Positions 33,996 to 41,523 of a stretch of 64,000 nt of DNA are shown here, in pieces. The notes under the pieces are model-generated. The model searched no databases and had not been told where the DNA came from. It saw only the letters and a program-made list of their open reading frames with translations. This DNA is from BRHc4a sp049323915 (GTDB lineage Bacteria; Bacillota; Desulfotomaculia; Desulfotomaculales; Desulfocucumaceae), in the NCBI GenBank assembly GCA_049323915.1, contig JBMOPC010000001.1, positions 1-64,000 on the forward strand, given 5' to 3'. How positions within the stretch are numbered: position 1 is the stretch's first letter; every line of letters begins with the position of its first letter. Both the position numbers and the translations under genes were made by a program.

Positions 33996-35193
33996 CCGGC
34001 CTCCGTTCTTAACCGCGGATATGCTGAAAAAATTAATGTCAGAATATTACGCCAAAGGAAATGTAGCCAGGGAAAAGGGTGTTCCCATAGCTTGGGTGAC
34101 TGCGGTATTTCCTGTTGAGGTAATCTACGCGGCCGGAATATTTCCCTATTACCCCGAGAATTTCGGCGCACTGGCGGCGGCAAGAAAAGTAGCCCATAAA
34201 CTGTCGGCACATGCAGAGGCCAGGGGATATTATTTTGACCTGTGCGGATACGCCCGGTGCGGGCTGGGGGATGTATGGGCGGCGGACCACCCGGTTGGGA
34301 AAATAGAAAGCCCCGACCTGCTTTTCTGCTGCAACACCCAGTGCGGAAGCCTGGCTAAATGGTTCGAGACGGCGGGGAGGCACTACAATGCGCCATTTTT
34401 CCTGCTGGATTCCCCCCTCATTGAGTCTTTACCCACCACACTGGGTAAAGAGTATTTTATTGAGCAGCTCAAGGAAATGATTGACTTCATCGAGGTGCAG
34501 ACCGGAAACGCCTTTGACTTCGACAGGCTGTCGGAGGTGATGTCTCTTTCCGACGAGGCCTGCCGGCTGTGGAACGAGATACTGGATTTGGCAGCGCTGC
34601 GCCCTGCCCCCTTTGGCTTTTTTGACGCATGTTTCCACATGGCCCCCATTGTCACCTGGAGGGGAACAAAGGAGGCTGTGGATTATTACCGGGCACTGAA
34701 GGATGAGCTGACGGGCAGGCTGGATAAAAAGATATACGCCGTGCCGGGGGAAAAGTACAAGATTTACTGGGACCATATACCGGTCTGGCCCAGGCTGAGG
34801 TGGTTTTCGGATTATTTTGCCGGCCAGGGCGCGCTGGTGGCTGCTTCCCAGTACACCCACTCCTGGGCCTGGTCCTTTAACGTGGACCGCCATCTGGAAA
34901 GCCTTGCGGAAAACTATACCGAGGCCTTTGCAAACCGCGGATTCGACCAGAGAGTGCAGATGAAGATCGATTTTATGAACAAATACGGAATAGACGGGTT
35001 TGTACTGTTCTCCAACCGCAGCTGCAAGCCAAGTTCATTCGGGCTTTACGACAAAAGAAAAGTTATCAGCCAGAAAACCGGACTGCCTGGGGTGGTGATA
35101 GAGGCTGACATGTCGGACCTGCGGTTCTTTGCTGAAGACCAGGTGAAGGCAAGGCTTGACGTGCTTTTCGATCAGATCAGGCAAAGAGGATAA
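33988..35193 (+). CDS. bzdO: Benzoyl-CoA reductase subunit B-type (BcrB/BzdO family)
   Basis: A protein of about 401 residues of the same superfamily. The stretch GVPIAWVTAVFPVEVIYAAGIFPYYPEN (about residues 29-56), then FDLCGYARCGLG and LLFCCNTQCGSLAKWFE, is the BcrB/BadE/BzdO pattern; the cysteines are cluster ligands or near the active site. ATG 33988 has GGAGG at proper spacing and overlaps the previous stop by eight bases. No ATPase gene follows here; the matching ATPase pair is about 22 kb downstream (57647-59346). Next downstream is a 3-hydroxyacyl-CoA dehydrogenase. Confidence 0.85.
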   Translation: MTDRPPFLTADMLKKLMSEYYAKGNVAREKGVPIAWVTAVFPVEVIYAAGIFPYYPENFGALAAARKVAHKLSAHAEARGYYFDLCGYARCGLGDVWAADHPVGKIESPDLLFCCNTQCGSLAKWFETAGRHYNAPFFLLDSPLIESLPTTLGKEYFIEQLKEMIDFIEVQTGNAFDFDRLSEVMSLSDEACRLWNEILDLAALRPAPFGFFDACFHMAPIVTWRGTKEAVDYYRALKDELTGRLDKKIYAVPGEKYKIYWDHIPVWPRLRWFSDYFAGQGALVAASQYTHSWAWSFNVDRHLESLAENYTEAFANRGFDQRVQMKIDFMNKYGIDGFVLFSNRSCKPSSFGLYDKRKVISQKTGLPGVVIEADMSDLRFFAEDQVKARLDVLFDQIRQRG

Positions 35194-35287
35194 GGCGGCG
35201 GCAATTACCGGCAAAGGGTGCTGCTGCCACAATATTTTGGCATTATTATAAAGGCTTTTTTATCCAACAGGAGGGAGGTTTTATAAA

Positions 35288-36145
35288 ATGGAAATCAGGT
35301 CTGTGGGAGTGCTGGGAGCAGGGGCCATGGGCGGGGGGATTGTGCAGGTGGCCGCCCAGGCCGGTTACCCGGTGAAGGTTTGCGATGTTGACATGGCTTA
35401 TGTGGAAAAGGCGCTGGGCAGGATAAGCAGTTTTCTCGGAAAGAGCGTTGAAAAGGGAAAAATTACGGAGGACCAGAAGGCCGGGATAATGGGAAGGATT
35501 ACACCGGTCAGGGACCTTGAGGAGTTTTCCGATGCAGACCTGGTGATAGAGGCCATTATCGAGGACCTGGGGGCAAAAAAGGATGTTTTCCAGAGGCTTG
35601 ACACCATTTGCAAGCCCGGGGCCATACTGGCTTCAAACACCTCGTCAATGTCCATAACCGTGATCGGGGCATCCACAAAGAGGCCGGACAGGGTGGCCGG
35701 CATGCATTTCTTCAATCCTCCGCCGCTGATGAGGCTGGTGGAAGTAATAAGGGGATACGGTACATCCGAGGAAACGGTGCAGCAGCTTATGGACGTCACC
35801 AGGAAGATGGGGAAAACTCCGGTGGACGTGAAAAAGGACTCCCCCGGGTTTATAGTCAACAGGATACTGATGGCGCAGTTTATCGAGGCAATCCGCCTGC
35901 TGGAGGAGGGTGTTGCCAGCCCGCAGGATATCGACGCCGCGGTGAAGCTGGGTCTGAACTATCCCATGGGGCCCTTTGAACTGCAAGACTATACCGGTGT
36001 GGACATTGGATATCATGTGGCCAACTACTTCTACGATGAGTTCAAGGACGTCAGGTGGAACCCGCCCCAGGCGTTAAAGTCGATAATCAGGGCCGGCAGG
36101 CTGGGAAGGAAGACAGGAGCGGGCTGGTATGATTACGACAAATAG
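35288..36145 (+). CDS. 3-hydroxyacyl-CoA dehydrogenase
   Basis: A 285-residue NAD-dependent dehydrogenase of the 3-hydroxybutyryl-CoA dehydrogenase size class. The NAD motif is GVLGAGAMGGGIVQ (residues 7-20); the catalytic histidine lies in GMHFFNPPPLMRLVEVI near residue 139; KKDSPGFIVNRI near 181 begins the C-terminal dimerisation domain. It oxidises an L-3-hydroxyacyl-CoA; here plausibly 3-hydroxypimeloyl-CoA or a shorter product of ring cleavage. ATG with GGAGGG upstream. Confidence 0.92.
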   Translation: MEIRSVGVLGAGAMGGGIVQVAAQAGYPVKVCDVDMAYVEKALGRISSFLGKSVEKGKITEDQKAGIMGRITPVRDLEEFSDADLVIEAIIEDLGAKKDVFQRLDTICKPGAILASNTSSMSITVIGASTKRPDRVAGMHFFNPPPLMRLVEVIRGYGTSEETVQQLMDVTRKMGKTPVDVKKDSPGFIVNRILMAQFIEAIRLLEEGVASPQDIDAAVKLGLNYPMGPFELQDYTGVDIGYHVANYFYDEFKDVRWNPPQALKSIIRAGRLGRKTGAGWYDYDK

Positions 36146-36168
36146 TAAGCAACTGGCAACTTGCGATT

Positions 36169-36197
36169 AGCAGCTAGACGCTAGAAGCTAGAAGCTA
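36169..36197. repeat. Short tandem repeat AGCTAGA(A/CG)CTAG
   Basis: Between the dehydrogenase and crotonase genes lie three near-copies of GCTAGAA/GCTAGAC, partly self-complementary (AGCT, CTAG). Origin unknown; possibly a decayed intergenic repeat. Confidence 0.45.
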
Positions 36198-36214
36198 TTA
36201 AAGGGAGGTGCAAA

Positions 36215-36994
36215 ATGAGTTTCGGCACCATTATCGTGGAAAAAATGGAGGGTATCGGCGTTATAACGTTGAACAGGCCCCCGTTCAACCCTCTTAACAG
36301 CCAGGTGTACAGAGAGCTTGCCCAGGCTGCCGCCGAACTGGAGGCAGATCCCGGGGTAAGGGCGGTTATTATAACCGGTTCAGGTGAAAAAGCCTTTGCC
36401 GCCGGGGCGGACATCAATGAGATGAAAAATATGACAGCGGTGGATATGTACCTTTTTATAAAAATTGCCGCAGCTGCCTACAACATTATAGACAGTATGG
36501 GCAAGCCCACTATAGCGGCGCTAAACGGCCTGACGCTGGGGGGAGGGTGCGAGCTGGCGCTGGCCTGCGACATCCGCCTGGCCTCAGACAATGTGAAAAT
36601 AGGCCTCCCGGAGGTCAACCTGGGTATAATACCCGGCGGTGGAGGCACCCAGAGGCTGCCCAGGCTGATAGGGGCCTCCAGGGCCAAGGAGCTGCTGTTC
36701 CTGGGTGAGGCCATTGATGCGGCTCAGGCTGAAAAATACGGCCTGGTGAGCCGGGTTGTGCCTGCCGGAAAGGTAATGAATGAGGCCAGGGCACTGGCCG
36801 GCAAGCTGGCCAAAAAGGCTCCGGTGGCAATAACTATGCTGAAGGAGTCTGTAAGGACGGGGCTCAACACGGACCTCGCCTCCGGCTTGGACCATGAATG
36901 CAAATGCTGCGTATTGGCTTTTTCAAGCGAGGACCGGAGGGAAGGATTCGCCGCCTTCGCGGAAAAACGCCAGCCTAGTTTTTCAGGTAAATAA
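36215..36994 (+). CDS. Enoyl-CoA hydratase/isomerase (crotonase family)
   Basis: A 259-residue crotonase. The oxyanion-hole segments are AFAAGADINEM (residues 60-70) and LGGGCELALACD (108-119). Both catalytic glutamates of true hydratases are present, Glu113 in GGGCELA and Glu133 in LPEVNLGIIPGGGGTQRL. It probably hydrates a 2-enoyl-CoA in the dicarboxyl-CoA beta-oxidation following ring cleavage. ATG with GGGAGGTG upstream. Same operon as the preceding dehydrogenase. Confidence 0.92.
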   Translation: MSFGTIIVEKMEGIGVITLNRPPFNPLNSQVYRELAQAAAELEADPGVRAVIITGSGEKAFAAGADINEMKNMTAVDMYLFIKIAAAAYNIIDSMGKPTIAALNGLTLGGGCELALACDIRLASDNVKIGLPEVNLGIIPGGGGTQRLPRLIGASRAKELLFLGEAIDAAQAEKYGLVSRVVPAGKVMNEARALAGKLAKKAPVAITMLKESVRTGLNTDLASGLDHECKCCVLAFSSEDRREGFAAFAEKRQPSFSGK

Positions 36995-37008
36995 GGGGGG
37001 CGTATTTT

Positions 37009-38769
37009 ATGAAACAGCTGATGACCGGAAACGAGGCCTTTGCGCTGGGGGCTTACATGAGCGGAATCAAAATAGGCGCCGGATACCCCGGCACTCCCAG
37101 CAGTGAAATACTCATGAATTTTGCGCGCTATCCAGGAGTATATGCCGAGTGGTCGCCAAATGAAAAAGTGGCTTTGGATGTGGGCGCCGGAGCGGCTTAC
37201 ACAGGAAAGAGGGCCGTTGTCACCACGAAGCATGTGGGGCTCAACGTGGCCGCTGACTCACTTTTCTATATCTCATACACCGGCATGAAAAGCGGCCTTG
37301 TGATTATAAATGCAGACGACCCGGAAATGCACAGTTCCCAGAATGAGCAGGACAACCGGTATTACGCCAAGTTTGCCAAGGTGCCCCTGCTGGAACCATC
37401 CAATTCACAGGAGGCGGTGGAGTTTGTAGGTCTGGCGGTGGAAATAAGCGAGAGCTTTGACACTCCTGTAATAGTCAGGTCAAACACCAGGCTTTCGCAT
37501 TCAAAGAGTTTGGTGGAAGTGCCTGACGCCGGTCAGCCTGAAGTAAGCGGCGCAGGCGGGGCGGATGAAGAAGATCCCAGGTTCGAACGAAACATACCCA
37601 AATATGTAATGGTACCCGGCTTTGCCCGCCAGCGGCATCCGGTGGTGATAGACCGCCTTAAAAGACTTTCGCAGTTTGCAGAAACAACTATGTTGAACCG
37701 AATCGAGCCGGGGACCGGAAAGCTGGGGATTATTACTGCCGGTATGGCCTACCAGTATGCCCGGGAGGTGTTTCCGGACGCCACTTTCCTTAAGCTGGGG
37801 ATGGTATATCCCCTTCCGGTGGAACTGATTAAAAGATTTGCCTCCATGGTGGAACGGGTGGTGGTGGTAGAGGAACTGGAGCCGTTTATAGAAGAACACG
37901 TTCGCCTGATTGGAATACCGGTCACCGGTAAAGAGGTGTTTTCCAGCACCGGTGAATTCAGCCCGGAAAAGGTGCGCCGGAGCGCCTTTGCGGCCGGACT
38001 CACCGATACACCGGCGTCGGGAGCGGTGCCTCAGCCGTCACTGCCTCCCCGTCCTCCCATGCTTTGCCCGGGATGTGCGCACAGGGGTGTTTTCTATGCT
38101 CTGCAGAGGCTCAGGGCGGTGGTTATCGGAGACATAGGCTGCTACACCCTGGGAGCGCTTCCTCCGCTGAGCGCCATGCACACCTGCGGGTGTATGGGCG
38201 CAAGCCTGGGAGTGGTCCACGGGGTCGACAAGGCGGGGATCAAGGACAGGACCGTGGGGGTCATCGGCGACTCAACCTTCTTCCACAGCGGGATACCGCC
38301 ACTTGTAAACATACTTTTCAATAAGGGCGTCAGCACTGTGATAATACTGGACAACAGGATTACGGCCATGACGGGTCACCAGGAAAACCCATGCACAGGA
38401 AGGACCCTTATGAAGGAGCCCACGGGAGAGATTAATATTGAAAACCTGGTCCGGGCCATCGGGTTTGAAAAGGTGGAAGTGGTCGATCCATTTCAATTTG
38501 ACAATATGCTGAACGTGATCAAGGAGCACCTTGACTCGGATCAGCCCTCGGTGATTATAGCAAGGCATCCGTGCGTACTCAACATAAGGGAGAGGAAGGC
38601 GCCTCCCGTTGTAGACCTGGAGGCCTGCAACCAGTGTGGAAACTGCCTGCGTATCGGCTGCTCGCCAATCTCAAAAATTGAGGAAGGGGTAAGCATAGAC
38701 CCTGCCCTGTGCAACGGCTGCGGACTCTGCGCCAGCGTGTGCCCGAGAGAGGCGATTATTACTGCTTAA
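37009..38769 (+). CDS. iorA: Indolepyruvate ferredoxin oxidoreductase subunit alpha (IorA)
   Basis: A 586-residue thiamine-diphosphate enzyme. The N-terminal pyrimidine-binding half starts MTGNEAFALGAYMSGIKIGAGYPGTPSSE; the C-terminal half has the TPP motif GDIGCYTLG...GDSTFFHSGIPPL. Two 4Fe-4S motifs end the protein: CNQCGNCLRIGC and CNGCGLCASVCP. The enzyme oxidatively decarboxylates aryl-pyruvates to arylacetyl-CoA and reduces ferredoxin. Within this aromatic-degradation operon it may also serve to supply low-potential ferredoxin for the reductase (inference). ATG with GGGGGGCG upstream. Confidence 0.93.
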   Translation: MKQLMTGNEAFALGAYMSGIKIGAGYPGTPSSEILMNFARYPGVYAEWSPNEKVALDVGAGAAYTGKRAVVTTKHVGLNVAADSLFYISYTGMKSGLVIINADDPEMHSSQNEQDNRYYAKFAKVPLLEPSNSQEAVEFVGLAVEISESFDTPVIVRSNTRLSHSKSLVEVPDAGQPEVSGAGGADEEDPRFERNIPKYVMVPGFARQRHPVVIDRLKRLSQFAETTMLNRIEPGTGKLGIITAGMAYQYAREVFPDATFLKLGMVYPLPVELIKRFASMVERVVVVEELEPFIEEHVRLIGIPVTGKEVFSSTGEFSPEKVRRSAFAAGLTDTPASGAVPQPSLPPRPPMLCPGCAHRGVFYALQRLRAVVIGDIGCYTLGALPPLSAMHTCGCMGASLGVVHGVDKAGIKDRTVGVIGDSTFFHSGIPPLVNILFNKGVSTVIILDNRITAMTGHQENPCTGRTLMKEPTGEINIENLVRAIGFEKVEVVDPFQFDNMLNVIKEHLDSDQPSVIIARHPCVLNIRERKAPPVVDLEACNQCGNCLRIGCSPISKIEEGVSIDPALCNGCGLCASVCPREAIITA

Positions 38770-38859
38770 GGGTCGAATTCTGTATTCCGACCGTAAATGT
38801 ACCTTCCCAGGCCAACTAATTATTCGTCCAGTGGAAGGAATTATCAGGAGGAGAGCAAT

Positions 38860-39462
38860 ATGTATTCAGCTATTAATAAGTGCGATATACTGGTGGCCGG
38901 GGTTGGCGGCCAGGGCACCATACTGGGCAGCGACATTCTGGCCGAGGTTGGCCTGCTTTGCGGATATGACGTAAAAAAGGCCGAGGTGCACGGAATGTCA
39001 CAGAGGGGCGGGGCAGTTGAAAGTCACGTCCGGTGGGGGCAAAAGGTATATTCCCCCCAGGTGGAGGCCGGAAAGGCCGACTACCTGCTGGGGTTTGAAA
39101 TGCTGGAGGCCGCCCGCTGGCCGCATTTTATCGCGCCCGGGTCCACCGTGATAATAAACCGGCACCGCATCTCACCGCCTTCGGTAAACCTGGGCACGGA
39201 CTCCTATCCCGGAGAGGTTGAGATCGAAAGAATACTCTCGGGCGCGGAAAAGATTTTCTGGGTGGAGGCCACTGCCATCGCAGCAAAGCTGGGCAACCCC
39301 ACGGCGGCCGGTGTGGTGGTGCTGGGGTTCTTTTCCGGGCTCAGGCCCGAGCCCGGGGATGTGTGGCTGTCGGTGATATCAAAGCTGGTGCCTCAGAAGT
39401 TCGTGGAGTTGAACCTGCAGGCCTTCAGGGAAGGAAGAAAGCTTTCGCTTCAGGGTGATTAA
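38860..39462 (+). CDS. iorB: Indolepyruvate ferredoxin oxidoreductase subunit beta (IorB)
   Basis: A protein of about 200 residues, the gamma-type subunit of 2-oxoacid oxidoreductases. N-terminal motif ILVAGVGGQGTILGSDILAEVGLL; later VKKAEVHGMSQRGGAVESHVRWG is the family signature. It partners the TPP subunit encoded just upstream and helps bind CoA. ATG 38860 with AGGAGGAG seven bases upstream is preferred over the in-frame ATG at 38797. Confidence 0.93.
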   Translation: MYSAINKCDILVAGVGGQGTILGSDILAEVGLLCGYDVKKAEVHGMSQRGGAVESHVRWGQKVYSPQVEAGKADYLLGFEMLEAARWPHFIAPGSTVIINRHRISPPSVNLGTDSYPGEVEIERILSGAEKIFWVEATAIAAKLGNPTAAGVVVLGFFSGLRPEPGDVWLSVISKLVPQKFVELNLQAFREGRKLSLQGD

Positions 39463-39477
39463 AGGGGGGGGGACCGC

Positions 39478-40650
39478 ATGAGAAACGTCTGTGTTATAGC
39501 CGGAGGGCAGTCCCTGTGGGGTGTCCGGAACGCCACCCAGAGGGATATGTTCCAGGAGGCGGGAAAGGCCTGCTTCGATGACAACCCTGCCGTTACCAAC
39601 AAGGACATAGACGGGATAATCGTGGGATCGGCGTACACCGAAAGATGCTCGTTTCAGACCCACCTGGCGCCAATGGTGGCCGAGTACCTGGGCATAAAGC
39701 CAAAAAATCTGTGCGCCAGGGTTGAGCTTCTGTGCGCCACCGGCAGCAGCGGGATAATACTGGCCTACGCCATGATCAAAAGCGGAGAGGCCGATGTGGT
39801 AATGGTGGTAGGGGGAGAGAAGCTGTACACTCCCCAGCGCTGGGAGATTAATTACAGCGAGCTGGCCTCGGTTGACCACGACTGGGACGGCAGCATGGGG
39901 CTGGGGCTGCCGCCCCCGGTATTCGCCGCTGTGGCCAAACAGCACATGAAGCTCTATGGCACCACTGAGGAGCAATTGGCCCTGGTGTCGGTGAAAAACC
40001 GCCGCAACGGGATGAACAACCCCAAGGGGCAGTTCAGGGAGCCAATCACCCTGGAGGCGGCAATGAGTGCAAAGGCTATAGTCAGGCCCATGAAACTATA
40101 TGACTGCTGCCCGGTTACTGACGGCGCCGCCGCCATAATACTGGCGGTGGAGGACAAGGCCAGGCAGCTTACCGACAAGCCGCTGGTTTATATCAGGGGA
40201 ACGGGCCAGGCCAGCACTCACAACATGTCGGCCAACTGGAGCAACTGGACCACCTGGGAGTCTCTGCAGGTGGCGGCCGGGCAGGCCTACGCCAAGGCCA
40301 GGGTGACACCCAAAGACGTAAATGTGGCCCAGACCCACGACTGCTTTACAATATCCGAAATAATCGAGTACGAAGAACTGGGCTTTTGTGAAAAAGGAGA
40401 GGGCGGCTGGTTCGTCCAGGAAGGAAAGTCAGACTTCGGCGGCCAGGTGCCTGTAAACACCGACGGAGGACTTTTAAGCTGCGGTCACCCGTTCGGGGCC
40501 ACCGGTATCCGCCAGGGCATTGAGATCATGAGGCAGCTGAGGGGGGACGCCGCAAGGCAGGTGGAGGGCGCCCGCATAGGCCTTACCCATAACCTTAGCG
40601 GCTTTATCGCCGCCCATACCGTCGTGATATACGGGAGGGATATGGAATGA
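39478..40650 (+). CDS. Thiolase family protein (SCP-x/lipid-transfer type)
   Basis: A 390-residue thiolase-like protein. The nucleophilic cysteine is Cys86 in RVELLCATGSSG; the histidine and second cysteine lie in THDCFTISEI and LSCGHPFGATG. This subgroup pairs with a small Zn-ribbon/OB-fold protein, encoded next with a four-base overlap (ATGA), as in archaeal thiolases and in BbsAB, the benzoylsuccinyl-CoA thiolase of toluene degraders. Probable role is thiolytic release of acetyl-CoA (or another acyl-CoA) from a 3-oxoacyl-CoA in this aromatic pathway. ATG with GGGGGGG upstream. Confidence 0.88.
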   Translation: MRNVCVIAGGQSLWGVRNATQRDMFQEAGKACFDDNPAVTNKDIDGIIVGSAYTERCSFQTHLAPMVAEYLGIKPKNLCARVELLCATGSSGIILAYAMIKSGEADVVMVVGGEKLYTPQRWEINYSELASVDHDWDGSMGLGLPPPVFAAVAKQHMKLYGTTEEQLALVSVKNRRNGMNNPKGQFREPITLEAAMSAKAIVRPMKLYDCCPVTDGAAAIILAVEDKARQLTDKPLVYIRGTGQASTHNMSANWSNWTTWESLQVAAGQAYAKARVTPKDVNVAQTHDCFTISEIIEYEELGFCEKGEGGWFVQEGKSDFGGQVPVNTDGGLLSCGHPFGATGIRQGIEIMRQLRGDAARQVEGARIGLTHNLSGFIAAHTVVIYGRDME

Positions 40651-41120
40651 ATTCGGTATTGAACGGAAAATATGCCGTAACCATGGATATGTATCCCCTG
40701 CAAAGCCCTGAGTTCAACAGGATACATCCTTTTTACGAAAATCTGAAGGCGGGCAGGCTGACCACCACAAAGTGCGGGGACTGCGGCCACAGGGCTTTTC
40801 CCCCCAGGGTGATATGTCCGGAGTGCCTTTCGGAAAACCTGGACTGGACTGACCTGCCCACCACAGGAAGAGTGCTGGTGGCCACCGAGGAAGAGGTGGG
40901 CGTGCCTTTGGGGTTTGAGACCCCTCTAATCCACGCGCTGATAGACCTGGGCGGGCAGCTTACCATGTTCGCCAGGGTAAAGGGATGCGGTATGGGCGAT
41001 CTCAAAGAGGGAGACCAGGTGAAGCTTTCGGTGTTTCCGGTGGACCCTGTGCCGGTGGACGGCAGGAAAGGCGCGGTAATAATGCAGGAAAGGGTCTTTT
41101 TCGCCTTTGAAAAGGAATGA
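40647..41120 (+). CDS. Zn-ribbon OB-fold protein (DUF35), thiolase partner
   Basis: A 157-residue protein. The zinc ribbon is CGDCGHRAFPPRVICPEC (residues 44-61) followed by an OB-fold with GRVLVATEEEVGVP. These proteins bind tightly to the adjacent thiolase and position CoA substrates. Translation is coupled to the thiolase by an ATGA overlap. Last gene of the operon; a terminator follows. Confidence 0.9.
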   Translation: MNSVLNGKYAVTMDMYPLQSPEFNRIHPFYENLKAGRLTTTKCGDCGHRAFPPRVICPECLSENLDWTDLPTTGRVLVATEEEVGVPLGFETPLIHALIDLGGQLTMFARVKGCGMGDLKEGDQVKLSVFPVDPVPVDGRKGAVIMQERVFFAFEKE

Positions 41121-41178
41121 GTTTTAATTAACTTGACCGGCTGGGCCTGTCAGGTTTGCGGCGGGACCTTCACGGCCC

Positions 41179-41210
41179 GGCCTGCAGCCCGCAGGCCCCA
41201 TTTTTTTAAA
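41179..41210 (+). terminator. Intrinsic terminator of the reductase/thiolase operon
   Basis: Stem GGCCTGC/GCAGGCC with an AGCCC loop (41179-41197), followed by CCA and seven T. Clear rho-independent terminator 59 bases after the DUF35 stop. Confidence 0.85.
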
Positions 41211-41444
41211 AAATGCCCTGATTACTCCTGAAGGTAGCGTGGTAGGTATGTTAATCGAGCATTTCCCGGCGGTTTTTAAAGAGAGCCGGAATTCTATACG
41301 TTAAGAACCCGTGCTCTTTTAATACAGATGTATGCTTAGTAGTAACTATTAATAAAGTTTGCTCAGAAAACTGTTTTAAAACCTCTAATAATGAAATACC
41401 TCCAGCTTCTTTTGCATTAGTATCCTAGCAACTCCCCCTTTATT
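41211..41444. other. AT-rich intergenic DNA at the edge of the atypical region
   Basis: No gene or RNA recognised. Base composition falls sharply compared with the DNA to the left, marking the start of the region with different codon use. Confidence 0.5.
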
Positions 41445-41473
41445 TTGATAACTTGATTAAATATAATTATTAT
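41445..41473 (+). promoter_or_regulatory. Sigma-A promoter of the sigma-54 activator gene
   Basis: TTGATA (41445-41450) and TATTAT (41468-41473) with exactly 17 bases between. A direct repeat TTAAATATAATT overlaps and follows it (about 41457-41486). The gene starts 50 bases downstream. Confidence 0.6.
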
Positions 41474-41523
41474 TAAATATAATTTAAAATATCACATAAT
41501 TCAGATTTAACAGGAGGGCCGGT

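Noticed and set aside
32829..35193. Reading the pair as (R)-2-hydroxyacyl-CoA dehydratase HgdAB
   Set aside because: The conserved stretches resemble BcrC/BzdN and BcrB/BzdO more, two different ATPase subunits (not one HgdC-type activator) are in the window, and BamA is present. Kept as an alternative only.
36169..36197. Candidate CRISPR or tandem-repeat array
   Set aside because: Only about three 7-9 base near-copies and no spacers.
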